Source of the DNA: Mesorhizobium huakuii
GTDB taxonomy: Bacteria; Pseudomonadota; Alphaproteobacteria; Rhizobiales; Rhizobiaceae
Direction: 5' to 3'
NCBI RefSeq assembly: GCF_014189455.1
Contig: NZ_CP050299.1
Span: forward strand, 310,001-374,000
Length of the DNA: 64,000 nucleotides
The notes beneath the pieces were generated by a model that did no database searches, was not told the origin of the DNA, and saw only the letters and a program-made list of their open reading frames with translations. The translations under genes were made by a program, and so were the position numbers. Of the stretch, positions 18,893 through 28,354 are shown in pieces (position 1 is the stretch's first letter; every line of letters starts with the position of its first letter).

Positions 18893-20545
18893 TCATTGTG
18901 ATGCGCTGATCCGTTGCGCATAGGCCCAGGGCATGAGGGCGTCGATGTCTTTGGCGAGGTGGCCATTTGCGAGGCTGATGAAGAGATCGCGCAGGTAGGC
19001 GTATGGTTCAACGCGGTTCATCTTGCATGTGCCGATCAGGCTGGCGAAACGGGCCCAATTACGGCCGCCTTCATCATGGCCGGCAAAGAGAGCGTTGCGG
19101 CGGTTCATGGCCGGACTTCTGATCGCGTTTTCGACGAGATTGGAGTCGATGTCGACGCGGCCGTCGTCCAGGAACAGCCGGAAGCCGACCTGGCGTTTCA
19201 GCATATAGGCCATGGCCTCGCCGAGGTCGGACTTGCGCGATACGCGCGCGGCCTGAACTGTCAGCCAGGTGAAGAACTCGTCCACCAGGGGGCAGGACAG
19301 GTGCTGGCGGACAGCCCGGCGATGATCGGGGTCACAACCTCGGATGCTGTCCTCGATCTTGTAGAGGGCGGCGATGCGCAACAACGCCTCGTCGACGATG
19401 GGCGAACCCTTCTTCGGCTGGGACTTGATCAGTTTTCTGCGGCCATGCGCCCAGCAGAAGGCCAGCCTCAACGGATCGCGGCCCGTGCGTTTTGGCGTTG
19501 CGAGGTGGGAGTAGCCGCCATAGGCATCGACCTGGATCGTGCCGTTGAAGCCGTCGAGGATTTCTGCGGCATATTCACCTTTACGCCCAGGCCGATAATG
19601 GAACACCACGCCCGGCGGCGCAGATCCGTTCCAGCCGCGGTCGTCGCGCAGAATAGCCCAGAGATAGCCAGTTTTCGTCTTGCCGCGCCCGGGATCCAAC
19701 ACCGGAGCCGTGGTCTCGTCGACATATAGTCGTGAGCTACCCTGTTTCAGGATCATGGCCATGTGGTCTACCACCGGCGCGATCACGGCGCCCGTCCGAC
19801 CCAGCCAGTCGGCCAGGACCGTGCGGTCGATCGGCACTCCGTGTCGGGCCATGACCGCGGCCTGCCGGTTCAGCGGCATGTGTTCGGAATGCTTGGACAC
19901 GGCGATCTGCGCCAAGAGGGCTTCGGTCGGCCAGCTACCTTCCAGCAAATGCGCCGGCGCCCTGGCCCGAACCACTCCCGTGCGCCCCTTGGGGCAAGCA
20001 TATTTCGGGCGGATCGCGACGATCACCTGATAGCGCGCCGGGATATGATCGAGCCGCTCCGTCCGGTCTTCGCCAATCCGGACCATGTTGCCGCAACCAC
20101 AGGGGCAGGCAATGCTATCAGGCTCGATCACCTGTTCGACGCGCGGCAGGCTCTGGGGCAGAGCACGCGCCTTGCGTTGCCTGCGTGAAGCAGTCTTTTC
20201 GCAATTGGCTGTGCTGGCCGCGATCTTTTCCTCGACGAAGGCGATCTGGGCCTGTGTTTCGGCAATTGCCGTCTCCAGGTCCTCCAGCGCCAGTTCCATC
20301 TGCGTCGGATCGAGCTTTTCCGATTTCGGCCCGAACTTCGTGCGGCGGTAGTCCTGAACCTGGCTCTCCAGCTTCTCGATCAGTTCCTTCAACTCGGTGA
20401 TGAAGGCGTCCTTTTCAGCCACCACCGCCTGCTCATGCTGACGGGCCGCACGCTCGACCGACAGCTCGAACTGTACGGCCGCAAAGGCGTTCACCACCTC
20501 TGCAGGCAGGTCCGGGAAGTGGCTGAGATCAATGGGCGCAGACAT
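18893..20545 (-). CDS. tnpC: IS66 TnpC transposase
   Basis: About 550 residues from MSAPIDLSHFPDLP; the frame is open five codons further. It has an N-terminal coiled coil (EKDAFITELKELIEKLESQVQDYRRTKFGPKSEKL), a zinc-finger region (PDSIACPCGCGNMVRIGED), then the DDE core with YVDETTAPVLDPGRGKTKTGYLW, VQVDAYGGYSHL-like and the C-terminal NLVENAIRSPAMNRRNALFAGHDEGGRNWA block. It is intact. Confidence 0.93.
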   Translation of the reverse strand: MSAPIDLSHFPDLPAEVVNAFAAVQFELSVERAARQHEQAVVAEKDAFITELKELIEKLESQVQDYRRTKFGPKSEKLDPTQMELALEDLETAIAETQAQIAFVEEKIAASTANCEKTASRRQRKARALPQSLPRVEQVIEPDSIACPCGCGNMVRIGEDRTERLDHIPARYQVIVAIRPKYACPKGRTGVVRARAPAHLLEGSWPTEALLAQIAVSKHSEHMPLNRQAAVMARHGVPIDRTVLADWLGRTGAVIAPVVDHMAMILKQGSSRLYVDETTAPVLDPGRGKTKTGYLWAILRDDRGWNGSAPPGVVFHYRPGRKGEYAAEILDGFNGTIQVDAYGGYSHLATPKRTGRDPLRLAFCWAHGRRKLIKSQPKKGSPIVDEALLRIAALYKIEDSIRGCDPDHRRAVRQHLSCPLVDEFFTWLTVQAARVSRKSDLGEAMAYMLKRQVGFRLFLDDGRVDIDSNLVENAIRSPAMNRRNALFAGHDEGGRNWARFASLIGTCKMNRVEPYAYLRDLFISLANGHLAKDIDALMPWAYAQRISASQ

Positions 20546-20609
20546 GCGCCTTCGTAGCAAATCGAAGCAAAAAAGCCCAATAAAACAACGCCAAAACCGA
20601 ACGGGTGAG

Positions 20610-20963
20610 TCATCCTGCCGCAGCGGGCGGCGCTACCCGCTGCGCTACCACGCGTCGCCAGTCGAGACCTTCAAACAAAGCTTCATACTGCCCCCGCGAC
20701 AGCCGCATCGTCCCATCCTGCACTTTGGGCCAGGCAAAGCTGCCCTGTTCCAGGATTTTGTAGGTCAGCACCATTCCGGTGCCATCCCACACCAGGATTT
20801 TTACACGATTCCCGCGCTTCGACCGGAAGATCACGGTGACCCCGGAATGCGGATCAAGCTTCAACTCGGTCTGCACCATCAATGCCAGCGCCTGATGGCC
20901 ACAGCGGAAGTCCACCGGCCGCGTCGCGATCAGGATCGGCAATCGTTGGCCCGCGACGATCAT
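20610..20963 (-). CDS. tnpB: IS66 accessory protein TnpB
   Basis: 117 residues with the IS66 Orf2 signature (ILIATRPVDFRCGHQALALMVQ, DPHSGVTVIFRSKRGNRVKILVWDGTGMVL, FAWP). It overlaps tnpA by four bases and lies upstream of tnpC, as usual in IS66. Confidence 0.93.
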   Translation of the reverse strand: MIVAGQRLPILIATRPVDFRCGHQALALMVQTELKLDPHSGVTVIFRSKRGNRVKILVWDGTGMVLTYKILEQGSFAWPKVQDGTMRLSRGQYEALFEGLDWRRVVAQRVAPPAAAG

Positions 20964-21412
20964 GCCGTCCCGCGCATCGCACGCACCAAGGCCGCAACCC
21001 GGTCAACCGGCACATCGCCGGGAACCCTCACCACGAGGTCTGCGCCTATTTCCACGGTCATGATCCCCAAAATGATCTCGACCGGCTCCGGAACCGGCAA
21101 AGCATCGGCAGCCTCCTTCGGCTCCGTCGTAATCGCCAGGGGCACGAAGGCAGGCTCGAATGGGCCGCTATTCTCGCAAGGCACCGGCATCAGTTCCGCA
21201 GGCAGCGCCAAAAGACCCTGACGCGCCTGCCGTCGCCAGTCCGAAAGCTGATGCGCAATGAGATCATGACGACGCGCAACATCAACAACCCGCGCACCGC
21301 GTTGAAGGCTCTCCGCGACAATCCGCGCCTTCAGATCATTAGGCCATCGTCGGTTTCCACGACGAGGCTCGACAACTTCGCATCGCCCAACAAATCCCTC
21401 GCCATCCGCCAT
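20960..21412 (-). CDS. tnpA: IS66 accessory protein TnpA
   Basis: 150 residues. It has a helix-turn-helix of the transposase-8 type (WPNDLKARIVAESLQRGARVVDVARRHDLIAHQLSDWRRQARQG) followed by a variable C-terminus. It is the first gene of the IS66 operon. Confidence 0.9.
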   Translation of the reverse strand: MADGEGFVGRCEVVEPRRGNRRWPNDLKARIVAESLQRGARVVDVARRHDLIAHQLSDWRRQARQGLLALPAELMPVPCENSGPFEPAFVPLAITTEPKEAADALPVPEPVEIILGIMTVEIGADLVVRVPGDVPVDRVAALVRAMRGTA

Positions 21413-21502
21413 GCCAAATCTCCAGCTCCTGCCGAAAACCTTCTGGCAGAAACCTCAATGTTCAGAAACAAGCGAAATCAATGGGGTGTGGGCGGCGCAT
21501 AC

Positions 21503-21960
21503 GAAGTGCTGGTTGTGGAGAGCGGTTGATCAGGACGTATATGTGCTCGACGAGATTGTCCAGACGCGTCGCAACACCAAGGCCGCCAGGCGCCTGCTGA
21601 CGCGACTTCTGAAGAACAGGGTCTGCCGCCAAAGCGTATGATCACCGACAAACTGCGCTCCTACGGGGCGGCCCAACGCCAGCTCATGCCGAACGTGGAA
21701 CACCGCTCGCATAAAGGCTTGAACAACCGGGCGGAGAATTCTCACCTGCCATTCCGAAAACGGGAACGAACGCGACAGGGTTTCCGGTCGGTCGGCTCAT
21801 TGCAGCATTTCGTGTCGATCTTCTCCGCCGTCCGAAATCTCTTCGTCCCATCCCAGACCAACCGCTCCGCAGCACAAATTCGAACCCATCGCCCAGGCAA
21901 TGGCCGCGTGGGAGGCCGTGAGTGCACGGCCTGCCTGAAAAGCGCGGTGTCGGCCTCACG
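21503..21960 (+). pseudogene. IS6-family transposase, C-terminal part after the IS66 insertion
   Basis: Resumes as LWRAVDQDVYVLDEIVQTRRNTKAARRLLTRLLKN, changes frame near 21635, and continues MITDKLRSYGAAQRQLMPNVEHRSHKGLNNRAENSHLPFRKRERTRQGFRS with the catalytic DDE residues. The frameshift shows that the IS6 copy was inactive independently of the IS66 insertion. Confidence 0.85.
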
Positions 21961-22512
21961 CGGCCACAAACGTGACAACGCCGCCGCTGCCTATCAAGAG
22001 CACTCAGGGTGGATGCATATCAGGTCTCATTCATAAGAAGGGCAGATGATCCAATATCGACATAGTATTTGCTTCTGGCCCGCGTTGAGTAGATTGGAAT
22101 GTGAAAGACAGCTCGACGATTGAGCGGGCGCCCCTTCCTGGCGAGCGGAGTGATTTCGGGATTCCGTCGCCATGACGGGGAATGATCATTGGACCGAAAA
22201 TGACTTGAATCGACAGCCTGTCCGAACCGATCGAGTCCATTGCGACGGCCGTCCGCATCGTTAGTCATCGACGTGATGCGAGGGTGCTCGCTAGTAGGTA
22301 TGCTGCGTTGGCGGCCGTCACGAAAAGTGACCGTTCCGCCCCACCCGCGGGGCGGGCTACCGCCTCGCTGTGCCCGCACTTTGGGAGGTCGAGTGGGGCT
22401 CGTAAACGCTCAAGAAGCGATGTGGGCCCTTGGAGGATGTCCCGGCAAGGGTCTCGGCAGTCACGAGCTTGAGATAAAGCAGCGACGAGGCGCGGACTAA
22501 AACTCCATTTCC
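21961..22512. other. Spacer before sctQ
   Basis: No gene recognised. It contains the outer end of the IS6 remnant (to about 21990) and a GC-rich inverted repeat around CGCCCC-ACCCG-CGGGGCG near 22345. The promoter of the sctQRSTU operon should lie here unless the operon was once continuous with genes upstream of the IS block. Confidence 0.35.
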
Positions 22513-23568
22513 TTGGCGGCCCAACCGACGGTCGCGCGGGCTCCAGCGAGTTCTTCACTATGTAGCCGAGAGGTGCACGTGATCGATCTGCCTTGCTATA
22601 GTTCACGAGAGGCCGCCGCCATTTCGCGTCTTGCAACTCGCTTGCCGGCCGCTTTCAGCCTCGCTGGCATCGACGTGGCAGCCGTCATGCCCGATTGGAC
22701 ACCTCCGCCTGTCCCGGCAGATTGCCGCCGGCTTATGGTACGCCTACACGGGCACAATTTCCGCATCGCGATCCACTCGACTCTCCTTCCGCCCGTAGCG
22801 GTGACACATTGGCCAGACATCACGACGCTGCCACTGGATCCCGGCTTGCGGGAAATCCTGTTCGACATCGTTCTACGCGAGGTGGCGATCCAGGTGGAAC
22901 GATGGTGCGGTCAGCGGCCCATCTGGTCTTCGTCCGAGATCACCGAAGTGCTCCCCTACGCGATTGGGATTGTTCGCTTGGACGGTCCGGACAAACTCCT
23001 CGGGCTAGTAGAATTCGATGCCGACGGACTCGAATGGATCACCATCTGCTGCTGCGATCGGATGCCGGTCGTGTGCGCACTCCTCGACGATCTGGCGTTG
23101 TCTCTCGATCTAAGAGTCGCCCGTGTGAGCCTTAGCTTGGCGGAACTACAGGCACTGGCGCCGCGCGACGTCATCCTGCTCGACGCCTCACCGGTCGCTC
23201 GTGACGGCGCGATGACCGTTCTACTGTGCCTGTCTGGCAATGCACGATTTCGCGCCTCGATCCTGGATGGCCGCCTTGCAGTACTCTCAGCGGTGGATCA
23301 CATGATGGGTAAATCAGACTCTCTCCCTTCGGAAACCTTCGACAGCATCGACCTAGTGGTCGATGTGGAGGTCGGACGCCTGACCATGTCTCTCAAGCAG
23401 CTTCGTGAACTCGCTGTGGGCCAGGTATTGGATCTCGGCTTCGACGCCACGACCAATATCACTTTGCGAGTCAATGGTCAGGTGGTCGCTGCGGGCGAGT
23501 TGGTGCGCATCGCCGATCGGACAGGTGTGCGTGTCGCAGACATCCGCCTAAAACGCGCCGAGTCATGA
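22513..23568 (+). CDS. sctQ: T3SS cytoplasmic ring protein SctQ, system A
   Basis: 351 residues. A variable N-terminal two-thirds precedes a C-terminal SpoA/SPOA domain (residues about 270-348: VVDVEVGRLTMSLKQLRELAVGQVLDLGFDATTNITLRVNGQVVAAGELVRIADRTGVRV), the hallmark of SctQ/FliN. SctQ forms the sorting-platform pods with SctK and SctL. The stop overlaps the sctR start by four bases. Confidence 0.9.
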   Translation: MAAQPTVARAPASSSLCSREVHVIDLPCYSSREAAAISRLATRLPAAFSLAGIDVAAVMPDWTPPPVPADCRRLMVRLHGHNFRIAIHSTLLPPVAVTHWPDITTLPLDPGLREILFDIVLREVAIQVERWCGQRPIWSSSEITEVLPYAIGIVRLDGPDKLLGLVEFDADGLEWITICCCDRMPVVCALLDDLALSLDLRVARVSLSLAELQALAPRDVILLDASPVARDGAMTVLLCLSGNARFRASILDGRLAVLSAVDHMMGKSDSLPSETFDSIDLVVDVEVGRLTMSLKQLRELAVGQVLDLGFDATTNITLRVNGQVVAAGELVRIADRTGVRVADIRLKRAES

Positions 23569-24227
23569 ACACCGGGTTGCCTGATCCCGTTACAATGATC
23601 GCCTTGATCGGCGCGATCGCGGTCGTCCCGTTCCTTGCGATTACGGTTACGTCGTACGTCAAGCTCGTGGTCGTGTTCGGCCTGATCCGAAATGCCCTCG
23701 GCGTCCAAAACATCCCGCCGAACATGGCGATGAATGCGGTCGCCATCCTGCTCTCGGTATATATCATGCAGCCAGCGGCCAAGAACGCATATGAAGCAGT
23801 GCGGCACAAGGAGATCGTGTTCGAAGATCTCCGTGGGCTCGGCGAAACGATACCGCTTGCTGTAGAGCCCTTTCGCAATTTTCTCCTGAAGAACACGTCG
23901 CAACAGGAACGACAATTCTTCGCTAATGCGACCCGTGAATTGTGGAACGAACGGGACGCCGATGCGGTAAGCGATAGCGATTTTATGATTGTGATCCCGG
24001 CATTCATAACATCCGAGTTGGCGGACGCGTTCAAGATAGGTTTCCTGCTGTTCCTGCCCTTCATCGTCATCGACCTCGTGATTTCGAACATCCTTCTGGC
24101 GATGGGTATGATGATGGTTTCGCCGATGACGATCTCCCTGCCCTTCAAACTGTTCTTGTTCGTCTCTGTGAACGGATGGCAGCGCCTGATTCACGGTCTC
24201 GTCTTGTCCTATGCGGGACCATCGTGA
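23565..24227 (+). CDS. sctR: T3SS export-gate protein SctR, system A
   Basis: 220 residues with four membrane segments. Conserved blocks are FLAITVTSYVKLVVVFGLIRNALGVQNIPPNMAMNAVAILLSVYIM and, near the C-terminus, FKIGFLLFLPFIVIDLVISNILLAMGMMMVSPMTISLPFKLFLFVSVNGW, which are near-invariant in SctR. Five copies of SctR form the core of the export gate with SctS and SctT. Intact. Confidence 0.95.
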   Translation: MNTGLPDPVTMIALIGAIAVVPFLAITVTSYVKLVVVFGLIRNALGVQNIPPNMAMNAVAILLSVYIMQPAAKNAYEAVRHKEIVFEDLRGLGETIPLAVEPFRNFLLKNTSQQERQFFANATRELWNERDADAVSDSDFMIVIPAFITSELADAFKIGFLLFLPFIVIDLVISNILLAMGMMMVSPMTISLPFKLFLFVSVNGWQRLIHGLVLSYAGPS

Positions 24228-24490
24228 TGAGTACCGCCACTCTGGCCAACATGGCCGTCGACGCGCTGAAACTGACTCTGGTTTTGTCGATGCCCACGAT
24301 CGTCGTTGCTACGGCGGTTGGGCTGGTCGTCAGCTTGGTGCAGGCCCTAACCCAGGTTAATGAGCAGACACTTCCGTTCGCGGTGAAATTGATATGCGTG
24401 AGCCTGGTTTTGATGACAACTGGGAGCTGGATCGGCGGGGAGCTCTACCAGTATACGCTAAACGTTTTCGACAATATCGGAGCCATGTAA
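24227..24490 (+). CDS. sctS: T3SS export-gate protein SctS, system A
   Basis: 87 residues from the ATG that overlaps the sctR stop (TGATG). Two membrane hairpins with LKLTLVLSMPTIVVATAVGLVVSLVQALTQVNEQTLPFAVKLI, the classical SctS pattern including the QALTQVNEQTL loop. The frame is open upstream but that part lies inside sctR. Confidence 0.93.
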   Translation: MSTATLANMAVDALKLTLVLSMPTIVVATAVGLVVSLVQALTQVNEQTLPFAVKLICVSLVLMTTGSWIGGELYQYTLNVFDNIGAM

Positions 24491-24593
24491 GTGCAACGGT
24501 TCAAGAATAATCCCGACCGGTCTGCCCTCTCCCGCTGCAATTATGCGGGCGATCCTAGCGAGGCACTCTCGACCATCTTACCTGGTCCGTCTG

Positions 24594-25391
24594 ATGTCGC
24601 CACTTGATCCATCTCTCTTGCACACTGCCCTTGTCGTCTTTGCGCTCGCGACGACTCGTACGACGGGCATGATGCTGATTATACCTATTCTAGGGCGCGG
24701 CATTATGACCGGACTGGCGCGAAACGGCACGATCACGGCATTAAGCTTCCCGGTGATGGCGCATGCTTGGGCAACTAGGCCTGCGAACCTCGACACCTGG
24801 GATCTGACGCTGGTCATGGGCCTAGTGCTGAAGGAACTCTTGCTCGGGCTGGTACTCGGCATGCCAATTGCCGCGACCATCTGGGGTGTTGAGGCGGCGG
24901 GCACCTTCATTGACAACCAAAGAGGCGCCGCGATGGCAAGCCTCTTGAATCCGGCGAGCGGCAATCAGGTTTCGCCGCTTGGAACGCTGTTCGCCCAGCT
25001 CTTCGTCACATGGCTGTTTGCCACTGGCGGCTTCTCCGCATTGATCGAAGCGCTCTACCGCTCCCATGAGGTCTGGCCTCTGTGGAGCTTGCAGCCGGCG
25101 TTCGGTCCGGCATTCCCAACGGGGGTTCTGCATCTCGCAGATGTCGTCATGCAACTGACTTTACTTCTCGCCGGTCCAGCCATCGTTGTTATGTTCCTCA
25201 GCGAATTGGCTCTTGCACTGATCGGCCGCTTTGCACCGCAACTGCAGGTCTTCTTTATCGCCATGTCGGTCAAGAGTGCGGTGGCCCTCCTGGTCTTGGT
25301 CCTTTCGCTCATGATCGTTCTGACGGAGGCCGATCAACGCGTGCCAACACAAGGCGCAATATTCAACCTCATCAGCACGTGGTTGTCATGA
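24594..25391 (+). CDS. sctT: T3SS export-gate protein SctT, system A
   Basis: 265 residues from MSPLDPSLLHTALVVFALATTRTTGMMLIIPILG; an alternative start at 24543 adds 17 residues. Six or more membrane segments, with the conserved GIEAAGTFIDNQRGA-type block (VEAAGTFIDNQRGAAMASLLNPASGNQVSPLGTLF). It overlaps sctU by four bases. Confidence 0.93.
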   Translation: MSPLDPSLLHTALVVFALATTRTTGMMLIIPILGRGIMTGLARNGTITALSFPVMAHAWATRPANLDTWDLTLVMGLVLKELLLGLVLGMPIAATIWGVEAAGTFIDNQRGAAMASLLNPASGNQVSPLGTLFAQLFVTWLFATGGFSALIEALYRSHEVWPLWSLQPAFGPAFPTGVLHLADVVMQLTLLLAGPAIVVMFLSELALALIGRFAPQLQVFFIAMSVKSAVALLVLVLSLMIVLTEADQRVPTQGAIFNLISTWLS

Positions 25392-26411
25392 GCGGCGGGA
25401 AGACCGAAAAGCCTACCCCCAAAAGGCTGCGCGACCTGCGCAGGAAGGGACAGGTGGCGCGGAGCAATGAAGTCGTTTCCGCAGCACTGACCATCGCATT
25501 CTTCGCTCTGTTCTTCGCCTCCTTGTCCGGCATGATAGACCGCCTTGAGGCAATGATCCTGCTGCCTATACCGCTTCTCGAAGGCGACCTCCTGCGCGTC
25601 ACTCAAAAGCTCCTACAGTCCTATATTGCCGAACTACAACATATGCTCGCGCCCTTCATCGGCATCGTTCTGGTGATCGGCGCGGGCGCCAACGTCTTAC
25701 AGAATGGCCCGATGTTCACGCCCAAGGCGGCCGCCCCGGCGCTGACTAAGCTGAGCCCCAGTGAGAACGTCAAAAGGATGGTTTCGTTGGGGAATTTCAT
25801 TGAATTGGCCAAATCGATCGGAAAGATCTTGGTACTCGGCTCGGTTCTGCTGCTCGTGCTGCGCGACGGTGTGCATGCGCTCGTCTGGACCCCGAGTTGC
25901 GGGATATCCTGCTTAAGAGTGGTGACTGGTAACCTGCTGCTCGGTATCGCCATCTATGCGGCATTGAGTTTTCTCACGGTGGCGATTGGGGACTTCGCAT
26001 TCCAGCGTTGGCAATTCACGAAGAAAAACATGATGTCGAAGGAGGAGGTCAAGCGAGAATACAAGGAGAATAACGGTGCCCCCCTGGTCTTTGCAAAACG
26101 CAAACAACTCCACATGGAGTTGCTCACCAAAGGCATAACCAACCGGTCGCGCAGGGGACCGTCTTGATCAACAATCCGATGTATTTTTGCGTGGCGATTT
26201 ATTGCGGATCGGAAGCGTACTCCCTTACCCCTGATCAGTGACATCGGTACCGATCTCATGGCGCAGCATAGGACCGGCGCCACGATGGCTACCGCTGTGC
26301 CGGTGATGTGAAACCATCCGCTGGCGCACGCGCTGCTGGATGACGGTCTAGTAGACGAATATATTCCATCACATCTACCTGTCGCGGAGGTTCTTCGAGC
26401 TCTTTGTAAAG
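25388..26411 (+). pseudogene. sctU: T3SS export switch SctU, broken in its autocleavage domain, system A
   Basis: The open part (25388-26167, 259 residues) covers the signature start SGGKTEKPTPKRLRDLRRKGQVARS, four membrane segments and the linker MMSKEEVKREYKE, then ends early. Homology continues in another frame: VLINNPMYFCVAIY at 26161-26202, where the universal NPTH autocleavage motif has become NPMY, then a stop at 26239. A further frame carries the family ending (VPVM, stop, NHPLAHALLDDGLVDEYIPSHLPVAEVLRALC) to about 26411. Frameshifts, two stops and the lost motif together rule out a single sequencing error. Without the cytoplasmic domain the system could not switch substrates. Confidence 0.9.
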
Positions 26412-26867
26412 CTGGAGACCGGGGCCGGCGATCGGTCGCGTCAATCACTGTTTCAGCTGGCCTACGGTTCAAGATTTCCTGCGGCTTCGGATTAATTGCT
26501 GAGTCCCATATTCATTTTGTATGTGCTCATAACGGCTTAATATTTGTTATGCATGTCATGACGTTATAGTAGATATGGACTGATATCTTTGGCGCGCCGA
26601 AAAGGGAATGAGCGCAGCCCACTGGCACAGTTCGCTTCGATGTGCGCTGCCCAGACGTAGCTTCGACAGGAGCGAGCACGGAGCCTTAAATGGTGGGGAA
26701 CATGCGGATCCACCCAGCCTTGCACCACCCAGCCACGGAACGGCAAGTCGGCCAGCGAGCAAGCCCGTACCTCGGCAATTTGCAGTGCACTGCCGCCGGG
26801 ACCCAGAAGTATAGAGGTTGGCGGGACGCCCAAGCGATCCGCCGTAAGACCGCGCGGAGCCGAAGTG
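26412..26867. promoter_or_regulatory. Intergenic region before sctW
   Basis: An A+T-rich stretch at about 26495-26575 (AATATTTGTTATGCATGTCATGACG) is the most promoter-like segment and contains the small palindrome TGTCATGACG. Further downstream the region is GC-rich with no recognised gene. It presumably holds the promoter of the sctW-to-sctF operon. Confidence 0.35.
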
Positions 26868-27992
26868 ATGTCTGATTGGACAGTATTCGAAACGGCCCCT
26901 TCACGCCTTTGCCCTGATCGGATGGCGATCGAGCCGATCCCGGTCCAGGTGGGCTCATGGCGCGGTGAAGCTGTTCGCCTGGCGGGGCCTACACACGCGA
27001 CCCTCTTGGAACAGGCAAGGGAAGAACGCACTTTCGGTTTTTCCGAGGCGATCGAGTCAAAGGCGCTAACTGAGCGCAAAATCTCGGAGGGGCGCATAGC
27101 GGCGTCGCTCAGCGCGGTCCATGACATTGATGCCTATTTCGAACGTCTCCCGTATTTCGATCATACCGAGTTGCCGGGGCTGTTGCGCGATATCCGCAGC
27201 GACGATCCTGCCTTGCAGGACATACTCCGAAAAGTTCGCCAGCGGTTCGCTGACCCCTCTTATGCCTATGCGGCACTCGATCTGGCGGCACGAGAGTTGC
27301 GACGCGAGGGCCTCGACCAGCTTGCCGTACGGACGGATGGGGCCAAGGCCCAACTCATGGCCAAGCAGGGGGTGGCTATTCGTGCCGGCCTCAATGTTTC
27401 CGTGGCAGCGTCTGAAGTAGCGGCGGGTGATCAGAGGCTCGCTGCAGAGCTGCGTGATTTGTATCGGGCCACGGTCTCCGGCGATCCAGGACCGCTCCGG
27501 CTTTATAGGGAGATTCTCAGTAAGTTTGGAGTCGAGGGCTTTGCACGGCATGTCGCTTTTCTTACGCGTGCGCTCGGCGAGGACATCGCTTCGGCTGGGC
27601 CGTCGGTCGAGCCTGCTCGGCTATGGGAGATCCTCAGCGGATTATCGGCGCTGCGCGTGCTGGATACCGTGCACGAGTGCTGCCAAAAGATGGTAGAACG
27701 GATACGGCGGCGGCCAGATACCATCGACATCACCGCTACCGGCGTGATGCGGCAATTATTGCCGCTGGTGGAGAATACCGTTCCTGGTCCGTCGAAGATC
27801 ATTCCCATTCCTGAACGGTTAGGAATCCCTCCCGTTCCCCTTGATCTGCAGATTGCCGTACTGCGCGAATGTCGAGATCTTCTCGCGATGATTCCGGTCG
27901 GAGTCTACCGCGATTTGGAGGCAAGAAAAACGACGTTGCGGGCAGTAGAGGAAGCGATGGACATTCGCATTGAACGGGAAGAGAGTGCATGA
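26868..27992 (+). CDS. sctW: T3SS gatekeeper SctW (YopN-TyeA/HrpJ/InvE family), system A
   Basis: About 374 residues, helical throughout. Residues 80-200 follow the LcrE/HrpJ domain (SAVHDIDAYFERLPYFDHTELPGLLRDIRSDDPALQDILRKVRQRFADPSYAYAALDLA) and residues about 270-375 the TyeA-like C-terminal domain in the same chain. Gatekeepers block effector export until host contact and control translocator-first secretion. The next gene encodes a small chaperone-like protein, then SctX, SctY and SctV, which is the order of the Yersinia yopN-sycN-yscX-yscY-lcrD block. Confidence 0.85.
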   Translation: MSDWTVFETAPSRLCPDRMAIEPIPVQVGSWRGEAVRLAGPTHATLLEQAREERTFGFSEAIESKALTERKISEGRIAASLSAVHDIDAYFERLPYFDHTELPGLLRDIRSDDPALQDILRKVRQRFADPSYAYAALDLAARELRREGLDQLAVRTDGAKAQLMAKQGVAIRAGLNVSVAASEVAAGDQRLAAELRDLYRATVSGDPGPLRLYREILSKFGVEGFARHVAFLTRALGEDIASAGPSVEPARLWEILSGLSALRVLDTVHECCQKMVERIRRRPDTIDITATGVMRQLLPLVENTVPGPSKIIPIPERLGIPPVPLDLQIAVLRECRDLLAMIPVGVYRDLEARKTTLRAVEEAMDIRIEREESA

Positions 27993-28351
27993 GCGCCCAG
28001 GCTTCTATTCAAGCGTTTTGCTCGTCGATGGGACTTCCACCTCAGCCGCCGCCATTAACGCTGCGTTTTGAACGTTCCGGCGATCTCCACATGGAGTGTC
28101 GCGATGGCTCTGTCGTAATGTACTTAACACGCGCCATGCCGCTTCACCGCAAGGGGATCGCCGCGGCAGCTCTCAAAGCGGTACACCCGGATCGTACGCT
28201 GCCGCACATTGTGAACGTCGCCTTTTATGGCAAGGCGCTGCTGGTCCTGCTCATCAGCATGGCTGAGAACCGCGCTGATCTTCCAACTCTAGAAACCGCG
28301 GCGCAGGTTCTCGTACGGCTCGTCGACGAAATTGATGCCGCGGCGCGGTGA
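27989..28351 (+). CDS. Small T3SS chaperone, SycN-like
   Basis: 120 residues with the alpha-beta pattern of class I chaperones (IQAFCSSMGLPPQPPPLTLRFERSGDLHMECRDGSVVMYLTRAMP, then a long C-terminal helix). Its start overlaps the sctW stop, and in Ysc systems this slot is SycN, which with YscB binds YopN. Binding of SctW is therefore the likely role. Assignment is from synteny and size. Confidence 0.6.
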   Translation: MSAQASIQAFCSSMGLPPQPPPLTLRFERSGDLHMECRDGSVVMYLTRAMPLHRKGIAAAALKAVHPDRTLPHIVNVAFYGKALLVLLISMAENRADLPTLETAAQVLVRLVDEIDAAAR

Positions 28352-28354
28352 CAT

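Larger units (their letters stand above)
18795..21502 (-). mobile_element. Complete IS66-family element nested in an IS6-family gene
   Basis: The ends are imperfect inverted repeats starting GTATGCG and sharing CCCCATTGATTT. They are bounded on both sides by the 8-bp direct repeat GAAGTGCT (18787-18794 and 21503-21510), the target duplication size of IS66. The element is 2708 bp and carries tnpA, tnpB and tnpC on the minus strand. Removing it with one copy of the repeat restores the IS6 transposase as NGQKCWLWRAVDQD. Confidence 0.95.
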
